Shown: piece after piece, positions 7,863-17,134 of the stretch
How positions within the stretch are numbered: position 1 is the stretch's first letter
Layout of the letters: the number at the start of each line of letters is the position of its first letter
Assembly (NCBI GenBank): GCA_014584605.1
Contig: JACTMO010000074.1
Span: forward strand, 1-41,189
Source: Bacteroidota bacterium
GTDB taxonomy: Bacteria; Bacteroidota; Bacteroidia; Flavobacteriales_F; PHOS-HE28
Reading direction: 5' to 3'
Length of the DNA stretch: 41,189 bases
Position numbers and translations under genes: made by a program
The notes under the pieces: generated by a model
The model's input: only the letters and a program-made list of their open reading frames with translations
Told to the model about the DNA's origin: nothing
Databases searched by the model: none

Positions 7863-8816
7863 ATGGAACGAACCTTACCCGTGCTTCTTCTTGCGGTCGC
7901 CGCCCAGGTGGCCACCGGTCAGGTGATCGTGAACGAGGACTTCGAGTCCTACACCGCAGGCTCCACCATCGCGGCCTCCAACCCGGCGCAATGGTCCACC
8001 TGGAGCGGTGGCGTGGTGGCCGAGGATGCCACCATCTCCAGCGCCTATGCGAGCAGCGGCACCCAGAGCATCGCCGTGGTGCAGACCGTTGCGGCCGGCG
8101 GCCCGGTGGATTGCCTGCTGCTGCTGGGCGATTCTTCCAGCGGCAGCTATGCCCTCAATTGGATGATGTACATCCCCGCAGGCAAGGGGGGCTACTTCAA
8201 CATCCAGCATGTGGAGAGCCCGCCGGGCACCGAGTTCGCGGCGGAGTTCGTCTTCCGGCTGAACGGTACGGTCCTGGTCACGGCCGATGGCGATACCACT
8301 TCAGCGCCCTACCCGCACGACCAGTGGTTCCTGGTGGACATGACCTTCCAACTGGACGGCACGACCCCGACGGCCAACTTCAGCATCGACCAGACACCGG
8401 TGCATTCCTGGGCCTTCAACACCCAGACCGACGGTACGGCGGGCACCAATGCGCTCGGTTCGATCGACTTCTTCGCGTATGCGGGCTCCAGTGCTGCGGA
8501 CGGGGAGTATTACGTGGACGATGTGCAGTACGAGAAGGTCAACACCAGCAATGTGTCGGAGCTTTCCATGGCCGATGTGCGGACCTACCCGAACCCCGTG
8601 TCCGACCGGTTGTGGGTGGAGCTGCCGACCCAGGGTCAGCCCCTGCAGATGCTGCTCTGCGATGCCACGGGCAAGGCGATCGAGGCTCGGCGCCCCGAGG
8701 TCGTGCCGGGTGGCGGCTGTACGTCCATGGATATGAGCGCCCTTCCGGCCGGGGTGTACGGTCTGTGGATCTCCGACGGTACGCATGCGACCACGCGGCG
8801 CATTGTGCGGAGGTGA
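7863..8816 (+). CDS. T9SS-sorted secreted protein, lectin-like fold
   Basis: The 317-residue protein starts with a signal peptide (MERTLPVLLLAVAAQVATGQ). Residues 20-220 start with VIVNEDFESYTAGS and continue in beta-rich sequence with no catalytic motif that I recognise. This resembles the jelly-roll/concanavalin-like domains common in secreted Bacteroidota proteins and ends with YYVDDVQYEKV. The last 75 residues are a type A T9SS sorting domain (VRTYPNPVSDRLWVELP, then ALPAGVYGLWISDG and RRIVRR). It should therefore be exported and anchored or released at the surface. I chose ATG 7863 because the signal peptide starts there, although the frame is open upstream through the terminator. It is a monocistronic unit flanked by two hairpins. 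Confidence 0.85.
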   Translation: MERTLPVLLLAVAAQVATGQVIVNEDFESYTAGSTIAASNPAQWSTWSGGVVAEDATISSAYASSGTQSIAVVQTVAAGGPVDCLLLLGDSSSGSYALNWMMYIPAGKGGYFNIQHVESPPGTEFAAEFVFRLNGTVLVTADGDTTSAPYPHDQWFLVDMTFQLDGTTPTANFSIDQTPVHSWAFNTQTDGTAGTNALGSIDFFAYAGSSAADGEYYVDDVQYEKVNTSNVSELSMADVRTYPNPVSDRLWVELPTQGQPLQMLLCDATGKAIEARRPEVVPGGGCTSMDMSALPAGVYGLWISDGTHATTRRIVRR

Positions 8817-8838
8817 CGGGAGCCCATCAAGTGTGGAA

Positions 8839-8871
8839 GGACGGGCGCCGCCACGGCGCCCGTCCTCTTTT
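8839..8871 (+). terminator. Rho-independent terminator after the T9SS gene
   Basis: A perfect 12-base stem (ggacgggcgccg at 8839-8850 with 8854-8865) closes a CCA loop and is followed by tcttttctcc. It lies 22 bases after the stop codon at 8816. Confidence 0.88.
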
Positions 8872-9011
8872 CTCCCGCATCATCCGGCGGCGCCCGCAGC
8901 CCGGTGGGTTCGGGTGCAAGGACGTGGGCCAGCCCAAGCGCCCACCCCGTCATGCACGGGGCCCGGTTGATCCAGGGGGAACGGGGTGCAACCTTGGCAC
9001 GGCTCCGCGCG

Positions 9012-9019
9012 TATCTTTG
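9012..9019 (+). promoter_or_regulatory. Candidate promoter of the exopolysaccharide locus
   Basis: TATCTTTG is a perfect TAnnTTTG box, 83 bases before the first gene of the polysaccharide locus. No TTG at the standard spacing is seen (nearest at 8994). The rest of the 230-base region between the upstream terminator and 9103 shows no ORF or other element I can name. Confidence 0.55.
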
Positions 9020-9102
9020 GCGCTTGTCCGTCAAGGACTTGCCTTCCGCGGCAGGCGTCGGTGCCCGCAGCGGGAAGGTGGTCCGCGGTATAACGCGAAC
9101 GC

Positions 9103-9894
9103 ATGAAGGTGTTCAAGGGGAAGGGATGGGGGCTGCTGATGGCCCTGCTGTTGCTGACGGGTTGCGTGGGGGGGCGCCGCAACATCAACTACCTCCAGGA
9201 CGGGTCGTTGACCCCCGGTTCAGCCAAGCTCTTCGAGAACCGCAAGTTCGAGTACCGGATCCAGGTGAACGATGTGCTCAGCATCCGTGTACTGGGGCTC
9301 GACGAGGCGACGCACCGCTTCTTCAACGTGGAGAGCCAGAACGGTTTCCAGGGGGTGAACGACGCGGCGCTGTACGTCAATGGCTTCTCTGTGGACAAGA
9401 ACGGCCAGGTGCAGCTGCCCACGGTGGGCCGCATCAAGGTGCAGGGGCTCACGGTGGGCGAGGCGCAGGACCTGGTGCAGCGCAAGATCAACGAGTATTT
9501 CACCAACGCCACGGTGATCCTCAAACTGGTGAGCTTCCGGGTGAGCGTGCTGGGCGATGTGCGCAACCCGGGCATGTACTTCATCTACAACAACCAGATC
9601 ACCATCCTGGACGCGCTGGCCATGGCGGGCGGTCCGAACGAATACGGGGACAAGCGCAAGGTGACGCTGATGCGGCAGAGCGACCGGGGGGTGCAGGCGC
9701 TGTACGTGGACCTGTCCAACACCGAGGTGCTGGCCAGTGAGTACTACTACCTGCTGCCGAACGACGTGGTGTACGTTCCCACGCTGAAGGCCCGTGCGGG
9801 CCGGATGAACCTGGAGCTGCTCTCGGTGCTGTTCGGCGCCATCAGCTCGCTGGCCCTGGTGGCCAATGTGTTCATCCTCAACCAGAAGAACTGA
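9103..9894 (+). CDS. Polysaccharide export lipoprotein (Wza/BexD family)
   Basis: The 263-residue product has a lipoprotein signal with lipobox LLTGC (Cys about residue 21), then a polysaccharide-export domain (FEYRIQVNDVLSIRVLGLD and FSVDKNGQVQLPTVGRIKVQGLT). SLBB-like beta-grasp domains follow (FRVSVLGDVRNPGMYFI and NNQITILDALAMAGGPNEYG). Family members form the octameric periplasmic/outer-membrane channel for capsule or exopolysaccharide export. The C-terminus carries a hydrophobic helix (LLSVLFGAISSLALVANVFIL), as seen in Bacteroidota relatives. Its stop overlaps the start of the tyrosine kinase gene by one base, so the export pair is translationally coupled. Confidence 0.93.
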   Translation: MKVFKGKGWGLLMALLLLTGCVGGRRNINYLQDGSLTPGSAKLFENRKFEYRIQVNDVLSIRVLGLDEATHRFFNVESQNGFQGVNDAALYVNGFSVDKNGQVQLPTVGRIKVQGLTVGEAQDLVQRKINEYFTNATVILKLVSFRVSVLGDVRNPGMYFIYNNQITILDALAMAGGPNEYGDKRKVTLMRQSDRGVQALYVDLSNTEVLASEYYYLLPNDVVYVPTLKARAGRMNLELLSVLFGAISSLALVANVFILNQKN

Positions 9895-12242
9895 TGGCCT
9901 CGCAGAGCGGTACGGCGGACACCATCGACCTGCGGGCCATCTTCCGCAAGCTGGCGGCCAAGTGGTGGCTCTTCCTCATCACCATGGGCATCTCCGGGGC
10001 CGGGGCCGTGGCCTACCTGAAGACCACCCCGAAGCAGTTCCTGGTCAGCGCCACCATGCTCATGGGCGAGAAGAGCCGCAACAGCTTCGGAGGCGGGCAG
10101 GACGAGTTCCTCAAGGGCATGTCCTTCCTGCGGAGCGGCGGTGACATCGAGGACCATATCGCGATCCTCACCTCGCGCACCAACGTGGAGAAGACGCTCA
10201 AGCGCCTGGACTTCGGCATCACCTTCTACGAGGAGCGGCGGTTCCTGAAGCAGGAGCGCTATGACTACCCCCCGTTCAAGATCACGCTGGACACCGCCTC
10301 GCTGCAGCTCACGGGCGTGCCCATCCACGTGGCGGTGGACCTGGCCGCCGGCACCTACCGGGTGCGGGCCGAGGGCCGGAACGTGCGCTTGTACAACGTG
10401 AAGGCGCAGGAGGTGGTGAGCGAGTTCCTGGAGAAGGTGGACATCGACCAGACGACGCGGGTGGGCGAGCCCTTCGTGGGCGAGAAGCTGAGCTTCCGCA
10501 TTGAGTTCCCGGAGGACCGGCGCTACGACCCGGAGAGCGACTACTACTTCTACATCAACAGCCTGGACGGCCTCACCAAGCTGTACAAGGGCATCACCTT
10601 CGCCGAACCGGCGAGCGACAACAGCAACATCGTGCAGTTGAGCGTGGTGGGCGAGGTGGTGAGCAAGGGCCGCAACTACCTGAACAAGTTGATGGAGACC
10701 TACATCGAGGGCGAGCTGTACAAGCAGCAGCAGAAGGGTCTCAAGACGATCAACTTCATCGACAACCAGATCGGCACGGTGAGCGACTCGTTGCGGCAGG
10801 TGGAGAGCAGCATGGAGAGCTTCCGGGGCAGCAGCGGCGGCATGATGAGCGCGGGCACCACCAGCGATGCGCTGTTCCAGGAACGTTCGCGACTGGAGGA
10901 TGAGCGCAGTGCGGTGATGCAGAAGCGGCAGTACTGCCTCACCATCCTCAGCAAGCTGCGCAGCGCCGAGGACTTCCGCAACGTGGCGGCCCCGAGCAGC
11001 TCGGGCATCGACGACCCCGTGCTCAACAACCTGGTGATCCAGCTCACCCAGCTTTACGCCGACCTGGCCGCGCAGAACCTGAGCACCGTGCGCAGCAACC
11101 CGACCATCATCGCGATGGAGCGGAAGATCCAGAACATCAAGGGCTCGTTGATCGAGACCGCGGAGGGCCTGGTGAGCCAGGCCGACATCAGCATCGCCGA
11201 GCTGAACCGACGGCTGGGCTCGATCAACTACCAGTTCAACCAGCTGCCCGAGAACGAGCGCCGCCTGGTGAACATCGAGCGCAAGTTCAAGCTGAGCGAC
11301 AACCTGTACAACTACCTGATGGAGAAGCGCGCCGAGGCGGGCATCGCCATCGCCAGCGACCAGGTGGACAAGAGCGTGGTGGACGACGCGCGCATGGCCG
11401 GTTTCGGCCCGGTGGCGCCCGACAAGAAGACCGTGCTCGGGGGGGCCATGCTGCTGGGCCTGCTGCTGCCCCTGGGCTTCATCCTGATCCGCGACTTCCT
11501 CAACGACCGGATCGAGCACCTGGACGAGCTCAAGCGCGTGAGCCCGATCCCCGTGCTGGCCACGATCCCCGGCGGCAAGCGCAAGCGCGTGCTGCCCAGC
11601 GAGCCCAAGTCGCTGCTCGCCGAGGCCTTCCGCACGGCGCGGATCAACCTGCAATACCTCAACGCCGACGCGGCGCGCCAGGTGATCGGCTTCACCTCCA
11701 GCACCAGCGGCGAGGGCAAGACCTTCTGTGCCGTGAACCTCGCCAGTGTGATGGCCATGAGCGGTCAGCGCACCATCCTCATCGATGCCGACATGCGGCG
11801 ACCGCGCCTGGAGGAGACCCTGGAGCTGAAGCCCGGCCCCGGCCTGAGCAACTACCTGATCGGCGAATGCACCCTGGATGCCATGATCAGGCGCAGCGAC
11901 GTCGAGGGCCTGGACGTGATCACGGCCGGCCCCGTACCGCCCAACCCGCTTGAACTGGTGGAGATGCCGCGCCTGGCCGAACTGTTCCAGCAACTGCGGT
12001 CGCGCTACGACCAGGTGATCGTGGACGCCTCGCCCATGGGGCTGGTGAGCGAGTACGTGATCCTGGCCCGTCAGATCGACGTCACCCTGTACGTGGTGCG
12101 CCAGAACCGCACCCACCGCAAGGCGCTGCGCATCATCAACGAGATGTACACCGAGCGCAAGGTGGGCCGCGTGGACCTGCTGCTCAACGATGTCAAGGCC
12201 GGTGAGGGCTACGGCGACGGCTACGGCTACTACACCAAATAG
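9894..12242 (+). CDS. Wzc-like chain-length regulator and tyrosine autokinase
   Basis: The 782-residue inner-membrane protein combines a Wzz-type domain with a BY-kinase domain. The first membrane helix is near residues 20-45 and the second near 515-540, ending PLGFILIRDFL; the periplasmic part between them contains long helices. The cytosolic kinase domain begins with GFTSSTSGEGKT (Walker A, 599-610), followed by TILIDADMRRPRL (Walker A'/B) and VIVDASP. The tail GEGYGDGYGYYTK carries four tyrosines in the last ten residues, the usual autophosphorylation cluster. Such proteins partner with Wza and control polymer length through phosphorylation. The start ATG 9894 shares its A with the preceding TGA. 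Confidence 0.95.
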   Translation: MASQSGTADTIDLRAIFRKLAAKWWLFLITMGISGAGAVAYLKTTPKQFLVSATMLMGEKSRNSFGGGQDEFLKGMSFLRSGGDIEDHIAILTSRTNVEKTLKRLDFGITFYEERRFLKQERYDYPPFKITLDTASLQLTGVPIHVAVDLAAGTYRVRAEGRNVRLYNVKAQEVVSEFLEKVDIDQTTRVGEPFVGEKLSFRIEFPEDRRYDPESDYYFYINSLDGLTKLYKGITFAEPASDNSNIVQLSVVGEVVSKGRNYLNKLMETYIEGELYKQQQKGLKTINFIDNQIGTVSDSLRQVESSMESFRGSSGGMMSAGTTSDALFQERSRLEDERSAVMQKRQYCLTILSKLRSAEDFRNVAAPSSSGIDDPVLNNLVIQLTQLYADLAAQNLSTVRSNPTIIAMERKIQNIKGSLIETAEGLVSQADISIAELNRRLGSINYQFNQLPENERRLVNIERKFKLSDNLYNYLMEKRAEAGIAIASDQVDKSVVDDARMAGFGPVAPDKKTVLGGAMLLGLLLPLGFILIRDFLNDRIEHLDELKRVSPIPVLATIPGGKRKRVLPSEPKSLLAEAFRTARINLQYLNADAARQVIGFTSSTSGEGKTFCAVNLASVMAMSGQRTILIDADMRRPRLEETLELKPGPGLSNYLIGECTLDAMIRRSDVEGLDVITAGPVPPNPLELVEMPRLAELFQQLRSRYDQVIVDASPMGLVSEYVILARQIDVTLYVVRQNRTHRKALRIINEMYTERKVGRVDLLLNDVKAGEGYGDGYGYYTK

Positions 12243-12255
12243 GCCCGACGGACGC

Positions 12256-13575
12256 ATGCTGCGCACCGAGGGGTTCCGCAAGTACCTGGGCAACACCTCC
12301 TGGCTGTTCGGCGAGCAGGTGGTCCGGCTGGTGGTGGTGCTGGTCACGGGCATCTACGTGGCCCGCTACCTGGGCGATTCGCTCTTCGGCCAGCTGAACT
12401 ACGCCACGGGCTTCGTGGGCATGTTCTTCGCCCTGAGCGCCATGGGGGTGGACCAGATCGTGGTGCGCGACCTGGTGCAGCGGCCCGAGCGTCGCGATGA
12501 GCTCCTGGGCACGGCCGCCTTCATCAAGCTCGTGGGCGCGATGCTGCTGCTGGCCGTGGTGCTCGTCGCCACCTTCGCCAGGGGCATGGACGCCCTCACC
12601 GCCACGCTGGTGGTCATCATCGCCGGTGCCGAGCTGCTGCGTCCGTTCAGCGTGATCGAGCACCATTTCATGGCGCGGGTGCAGGCCAGACGGTCCGTGC
12701 AGGTGCAGTTCGTGCAAGTGCTGACCAGTGCCGCCGTCAAGCTCGCCCTCATCGCGATGCAGGCCTCCCTGGTCTGGTTCGCCTGGGTGTACGTGCTCGA
12801 GACCTTCGTGCTCGCCGTGGGCTATGCGCTGGCCCTGGCGCGCGACGGCGGCAGCTGGAGGGCCTGGAAGGTGTCGCGCACCACCCTGAAGTACCTGGTG
12901 GGCGAGAGCTGGCCGATGCTCGTGTACGGCGTTGCGCTCTATATCCAGGCCAAGATCGACCAGGTGATGATCGGCGACCTGCTGACGGCCACCATGGGGC
13001 AGGAGGCCGCCTATGCCGAGGTGGGCCAGTATTCGGTGGCGCTGAAGATGATCGAGGCCATGGGCTTCCTGCCGGTGATCGTGCAGAAGAGCCTGGCCCC
13101 GGCCATCACACGGGCCAAGGTGCAGGACCCGGCGCTCTATGCCGACCGGTTGCTGAACCAGTACCGGCTGATGTTCCTGATGTTCCTGCTGACCTCCGTG
13201 CCGCTCTACTTCCTGGCCGAGCCCCTCATCATCCTGCTCTACGGCGAGACCTTCGCACCGGCCGGCGCCCTGCTGTCGCTCTTCGCCATCCGCCTGTTCT
13301 TCACCAACATGGGCGTGGCCAAGGCCAGCTTCATCACCAACGAGGGCCTTTTCCGTTACTCCCTGCTCACCGCGGTGGTCGGTGCCGGCCTCAACATCGC
13401 CATCAACTATTTCCTGATCCCGCCGTTCAAGTCCATCGGCGCCATCTGGGCCACCATCGGTTCGTTCCTCGTCAGCATCTTCCTGCTGGACCTGCTGTTC
13501 CCCCGCACCCGGGTGAACCTCCGCTGGATGCTGAAGGGCATGTTCACGTTCTGGCGGTTCCATCGCGCCACCTGA
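12256..13575 (+). CDS. Wzx-type polysaccharide flippase
   Basis: The 439-residue protein is almost entirely hydrophobic and shows 12-14 predicted membrane helices. It begins FRKYLGNTSWLFGEQVVRLVV and VARYLGDSLFGQLNYA, the N-terminal signature of oligosaccharide flippases of the MOP superfamily (RfbX/Wzx). It would flip undecaprenyl-linked repeat units across the inner membrane. I chose ATG 12256, thirteen bases after the kinase stop, since the extension to 12190 is inside the kinase gene and is not hydrophobic. Cytosolic loops contain GESWPMLVYGVALYIQAKID and the C-terminus is basic (RFHRAT). The next gene follows after three bases. Confidence 0.93.
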   Translation: MLRTEGFRKYLGNTSWLFGEQVVRLVVVLVTGIYVARYLGDSLFGQLNYATGFVGMFFALSAMGVDQIVVRDLVQRPERRDELLGTAAFIKLVGAMLLLAVVLVATFARGMDALTATLVVIIAGAELLRPFSVIEHHFMARVQARRSVQVQFVQVLTSAAVKLALIAMQASLVWFAWVYVLETFVLAVGYALALARDGGSWRAWKVSRTTLKYLVGESWPMLVYGVALYIQAKIDQVMIGDLLTATMGQEAAYAEVGQYSVALKMIEAMGFLPVIVQKSLAPAITRAKVQDPALYADRLLNQYRLMFLMFLLTSVPLYFLAEPLIILLYGETFAPAGALLSLFAIRLFFTNMGVAKASFITNEGLFRYSLLTAVVGAGLNIAINYFLIPPFKSIGAIWATIGSFLVSIFLLDLLFPRTRVNLRWMLKGMFTFWRFHRAT

Positions 13576-13578
13576 GCC

Positions 13579-14826
13579 ATGGACCGGCACCTCGTCCCCG
13601 TCCGACCGAAGCTCTTCGCCGAGCGCTGCTGCCCGCGTTGCGGTGCGGCCGACCCCGAGGCGCTGGGCGTGGTGGTGCCCGGCGTGCATGTGCTGGGCGA
13701 CTACCGGTGCCGCGCCTGCGGCTACGCCTTCCTGCACGACCTGCCGGTGGGTTTCGCCGTGGACCACGACGTGGCCATCGGACGCGCGGACGGCAGCCTC
13801 CACGATGCCCGTGGCGCCGAAGGCTGGGTGTGGGGGCCGCTGCTCGAGGGCTTCCACGCCCCGTCGGACCGCGAAGTGCGCATCGAACGCCGGGTGCTCC
13901 GGCCCGCGAAGCGCGTGGTGCTGCTCAACACGCTGGACTTCCTGTACGGCCATGTGCTGCTCAAGCTGTGGAACGCGCAGTACTACCTCGACGCGCACAA
14001 GGACCTGGGCCTGGTGCTGATCGTGCCCCGGAGCTTCGCCTGGATGGTGCCCGAGGGAACCGCCGAGGTGTGGGAGGTGGACCTGCGCCTGGGTGAGGCG
14101 CACGGGTGGTACCGCGCGATCGACCGCTTCGTGCAGGAGCGGCTCGGGGAGTACGACGAGGTGTACTTCGGCAAGGGGTACGCCCATCCGGACAAGAGCA
14201 CGATCGACATCGAACGCTTCTGCGGCGTGGCCCCGTTCAACATGGACGATTTCGACCGTGCGCCCCGCCACATCACCTTCGTGCTGCGCGATGACCGCCT
14301 GTGGTACTGTTCCCGCGCCGCGCGGACCCTGCACCGGGTGCTGCGCAAGCTCGGGCCCGGAGACCTGGCGGGGCCGTTGTTCATCGCGGCACAGGAACGT
14401 CTGGCCAGGGCCACGCTGCGCCGCATCCGCAGGCGTTACCCCGACGTGAAAGCCACCTTCACGGGCCTGGGCGATGCACGCCCCGAACGCGACGGGGTGA
14501 GGGACCTGCGCACCCGGCGGATGACGGTGGAGGTGGAGCGGGACTGGTGCCGCACCTATGCCGAGAGCCAGTTCGTGATCGGCGTGCACGGCTCCAACAT
14601 GCTGCTGCCCACCGTGCTCGCCGGCGGCTGCATCGAGGTGCTGCCCTACGACCGTTACCGCAACATCGTGCAGGACGTGGCCGTGCGCCAGCGCGATGTG
14701 ATGCAGCTCTTCCTCTATCGTTTCGTGGACGAGTACGCCACGCCGGCCGCCGTGGCCCGGCACGCCGTCTCCATGTTCGCCGACCACCGGGTCTTTCACC
14801 GCAACAACCGCATCAACATCTTCTGA
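13579..14826 (+). CDS. Zinc-ribbon protein with GT61-like C-terminal region
   Basis: I do not recognise this 415-residue protein as a standard family member. Its N-terminus has a four-Cys zinc ribbon (Cys18, Cys21, Cys44, Cys47; CPRCG and CRACGY) of the kind seen in methyltransferase-like polysaccharide proteins. The middle is alpha/beta (RVVLLNTLDFLYGHVLLKLW, then VLIVPRSFAWMVPEG). Near the end, VIGVHGSNMLLPTVLAGG (His337) resembles the HG-x-x-L motif of GT61-type and related nucleotide-sugar glycosyltransferases, followed by IEVLPYDRYRN. There is no signal peptide or membrane segment. Placed between flippase and transferase genes with gaps of three and five bases, it is probably a cytosolic glycosyltransferase, but this is inferred from context and one motif. 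Confidence 0.7.
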   Translation: MDRHLVPVRPKLFAERCCPRCGAADPEALGVVVPGVHVLGDYRCRACGYAFLHDLPVGFAVDHDVAIGRADGSLHDARGAEGWVWGPLLEGFHAPSDREVRIERRVLRPAKRVVLLNTLDFLYGHVLLKLWNAQYYLDAHKDLGLVLIVPRSFAWMVPEGTAEVWEVDLRLGEAHGWYRAIDRFVQERLGEYDEVYFGKGYAHPDKSTIDIERFCGVAPFNMDDFDRAPRHITFVLRDDRLWYCSRAARTLHRVLRKLGPGDLAGPLFIAAQERLARATLRRIRRRYPDVKATFTGLGDARPERDGVRDLRTRRMTVEVERDWCRTYAESQFVIGVHGSNMLLPTVLAGGCIEVLPYDRYRNIVQDVAVRQRDVMQLFLYRFVDEYATPAAVARHAVSMFADHRVFHRNNRINIF

Positions 14827-14831
14827 CCGCG

Positions 14832-15824
14832 ATGTCCGAACCGCAACAGGCCCCGCAGCTGACCGCGCCGGTGCTGCTCATCGCCTTCAACCGGATCGCG
14901 CCCACGCGCCAGGTGTTCAACGCCATCCGCGCGGCCCGTCCCACCCGGCTCTATTTCGCCTGCGACGGCCCGCGCGACCAGGCCGAGGCCGTGCGCTGCG
15001 AGGAGGTGCGTGCGCTGGCCCGCGAGGTGGACTGGCCCTGCGAGCTGCACGTACGTTTCAACCCGCACAACATGGGCCTGCGCAAGGGGGTCAGCAGTGC
15101 CATCGCCTGGTTCTTCGAGCACGAGCCGGAGGGCATCGTGCTGGAGGACGACACGCTGCCGGTGCCCAGCTTCTTCCGCTTCTGCCAGGAGCTGCTGGAG
15201 CGCTACCGGAACGATGAGCGGGTCTGGGTGATCATGGGCAACAACCTCATGGACGACTGGCCCGGAGGCACCGACGGCTCGTACTACTTCAGCGCGCACG
15301 GCTACGGGGCTCCCTGGGGCTGGGCCAGCTGGCGCCGGGTGTGGGCCCACTACGACGTGGACATGGGGGCCTGGCCGGAGCTCAAGCGCAGCCCGCTGCT
15401 GAAGGATTTCTTCCTGGACCGGCGTGAGCAGGAGGACGTGCACAGCATGTTCGACCACGTGCACATGGGCCTCATGAACTCCTGGTCGTACCAGCTGGAC
15501 ATCACGCGCGTGATGAACCATGGGCTGAACATCCTGCCTGCGGTGAACCTGATCCGCAACATCGGCTTCGGGATGGACGGTACGCACACGGTGGACCTGA
15601 GCGACCCGCGCAACAAGGACACGGCACGCGACATCGCCCTTCCCCTGCGGCACCCGCGGTTCATGATGCTCGATGCCCGGAGGGACCGCGCGTATTTCCA
15701 CCGTTACATCGGCAGCACGCCGACATACCGTCTCAAGCGCTCCATCAAGGCCGCACTGGGCGGGCCCCAGGGTCCTGTCCTGAAGGCCCTCTCGGCCATC
15801 AAGGCTAAGTTAGGCGGGCGATAG
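14832..15824 (+). CDS. Nucleotide-diphospho-sugar transferase-like protein (HlpA-type)
   Basis: The 330-residue protein has a GT-A fold beginning PVLLIAFNRIAPTRQVFNAI, then YFACDGPR and the metal-binding-like LEDDTLP (residues 104-110). After it come FSAHGYGAPWGWASWRRVW and MNSWSYQLDI. These are the hallmarks of a group often annotated as hemolytic protein HlpA-like or nucleotide-diphospho-sugar transferase, which is widespread in polysaccharide loci. The reaction and sugar are unknown. The start ATG 14832 lies five bases after the previous stop, and the upstream part of the frame is only a shadow. The C-terminal 25 residues are basic and helical (LKRSIKAALGG), possibly touching the membrane. 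Confidence 0.85.
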   Translation: MSEPQQAPQLTAPVLLIAFNRIAPTRQVFNAIRAARPTRLYFACDGPRDQAEAVRCEEVRALAREVDWPCELHVRFNPHNMGLRKGVSSAIAWFFEHEPEGIVLEDDTLPVPSFFRFCQELLERYRNDERVWVIMGNNLMDDWPGGTDGSYYFSAHGYGAPWGWASWRRVWAHYDVDMGAWPELKRSPLLKDFFLDRREQEDVHSMFDHVHMGLMNSWSYQLDITRVMNHGLNILPAVNLIRNIGFGMDGTHTVDLSDPRNKDTARDIALPLRHPRFMMLDARRDRAYFHRYIGSTPTYRLKRSIKAALGGPQGPVLKALSAIKAKLGGR

Positions 15825-15835
15825 GCCCACGCCGG

Positions 15836-17134
15836 ATGATCCGCAAGCGCGACCTGGTCGACCTGCTGTTCCTGCTCGGCTTCGCCGTTTACGGGTTCGG
15901 CAACTACGTCGGCATGAAGCAGGGTCTGTCCAAGGGCCTCATCGTGTCCACGCTGCCCTTCCTGTGCATCGTGCTGTTCTACCTCATCGATGCGGTGTAC
16001 CGCCAGCGTGTGCGCTACATGCTTTCGGGCACCTACTGGCTCTGCCTGCTGTACATCATCACCCTGGCCGTGTCGATGGTGGTGGGCCTGCGCGGGGGCA
16101 TCCCGGGCCTCAATGCGGGCAATGTGCTGTTGTCCATCCTGCTCTTCACCCTGCCCTTCCACGCGGCGGTGGTGGTGCAGTTCTACCATCGCGACGATGA
16201 CGGGTTCGACTATGCCATGCTGCTCCTGCGCGCGCTAGGCCTGTTGATCCTGATCAATGTCCTGGGGTATGCCGCCGGCGTGCGCTCGTTCGGGCACAGC
16301 TTCGAGGGCCGGGCCAACTTCCCCTTCATCCGCGGCATCTACACCGGGGCCCACGTGCTCTCGGTGATCACCCTCATGCTGCTCTTCCATCTGCGCGACT
16401 TCGCCCGGCGGCCCGTCGCGGTCACCCTGGTCATCGGGGCCGTGCTGCTGAACCTGGCCATGATGGTGAGCATCAACAGCCGCCTGTCCTTGATGATCTT
16501 CCTGCTGCTGGCCATCCTGTTCCTCACCCGGGCGATCAAGGTGGCGCGGGGCCTCTACACCATCTCGCTCTTCACCATGCCGCTGCTGCTGAGCTTCTCG
16601 TTGCTCGTGTACCAGGTGCTGAGCCTGCCCTTCTTCCAGGCCATCCTGCAACGGGTGAGCAAGGAGGACGTGACCACCTTCAACGGGCGCAGCTACATCT
16701 GGAACGCCGTGGCGGACTGGGCCTGGAACGACCGCACCGGCCTGCTCTTCGGCAACGGCTACAAGGGCCACTACAAGCTGCACATGCTCGATTTCGTGGC
16801 CCGCCTCTGGGGCGAGGATCACGCGTACAACCTGCATTCCCACAGCACCTTCACCGAAGTGGTGGTCGCCCAGGGCGTGTTCGGCGTGGTCCTGCTCTAC
16901 CTCATTCTCTGGCGCGGCTTCAGGCACTACCGGAACGAGTACCTGATGCGTACGGACCAGGCGCCCCTCTTCGCCGGCCTGGTGTACATCCTCTTCATCT
17001 GGCAGATCGACATCTTCTGTTACGGCGTGGACATCGGGCACGCCATCCTGTTCTGCATGATGGCGCCGCTGGCGTTGCGCCCCGATGCGATCACCCGCCG
17101 CAAACGATCGTTGGAAGGCGCATGGATGCAATGA
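15836..17134 (+). CDS. Wzy-like O-antigen/exopolysaccharide polymerase
   Basis: The 432-residue protein has about 10-12 hydrophobic helices. A large loop between the later helices contains FNGRSYIWNAVADWAWNDR, LLFGNGYKGHYKL and NLHSHSTFTEVVVAQG, which is the layout and motif style of O-antigen ligases and Wzy polymerases (Wzy_C/PF04932-like). It would join flipped repeat units on the periplasmic side of the inner membrane. Sequence conservation in this family is low, so assignment rests on topology, the NLHSHSTF loop and the position between glycosyltransferases. The 3' end overlaps the next gene by 13 bases. Confidence 0.88.
   Translation: MIRKRDLVDLLFLLGFAVYGFGNYVGMKQGLSKGLIVSTLPFLCIVLFYLIDAVYRQRVRYMLSGTYWLCLLYIITLAVSMVVGLRGGIPGLNAGNVLLSILLFTLPFHAAVVVQFYHRDDDGFDYAMLLLRALGLLILINVLGYAAGVRSFGHSFEGRANFPFIRGIYTGAHVLSVITLMLLFHLRDFARRPVAVTLVIGAVLLNLAMMVSINSRLSLMIFLLLAILFLTRAIKVARGLYTISLFTMPLLLSFSLLVYQVLSLPFFQAILQRVSKEDVTTFNGRSYIWNAVADWAWNDRTGLLFGNGYKGHYKLHMLDFVARLWGEDHAYNLHSHSTFTEVVVAQGVFGVVLLYLILWRGFRHYRNEYLMRTDQAPLFAGLVYILFIWQIDIFCYGVDIGHAILFCMMAPLALRPDAITRRKRSLEGAWMQ

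Noticed and set aside
9040..9085. G/C-rich imperfect inverted repeat in the leader of the polysaccharide locus
   Set aside because: The arms pair poorly and no known leader element (such as an ops site or riboswitch) is recognisable.
9747..12353. 868-codon minus-strand ORF opposite the tyrosine kinase gene
   Set aside because: The translation is His/Leu/Gly-rich low-complexity sequence typical of antisense frames; the kinase is intact on the plus strand.
12193..14799. 868-codon minus-strand ORF opposite flippase and GT61-like genes
   Set aside because: It spans two real genes and their gap on the other strand and contains no family motif.
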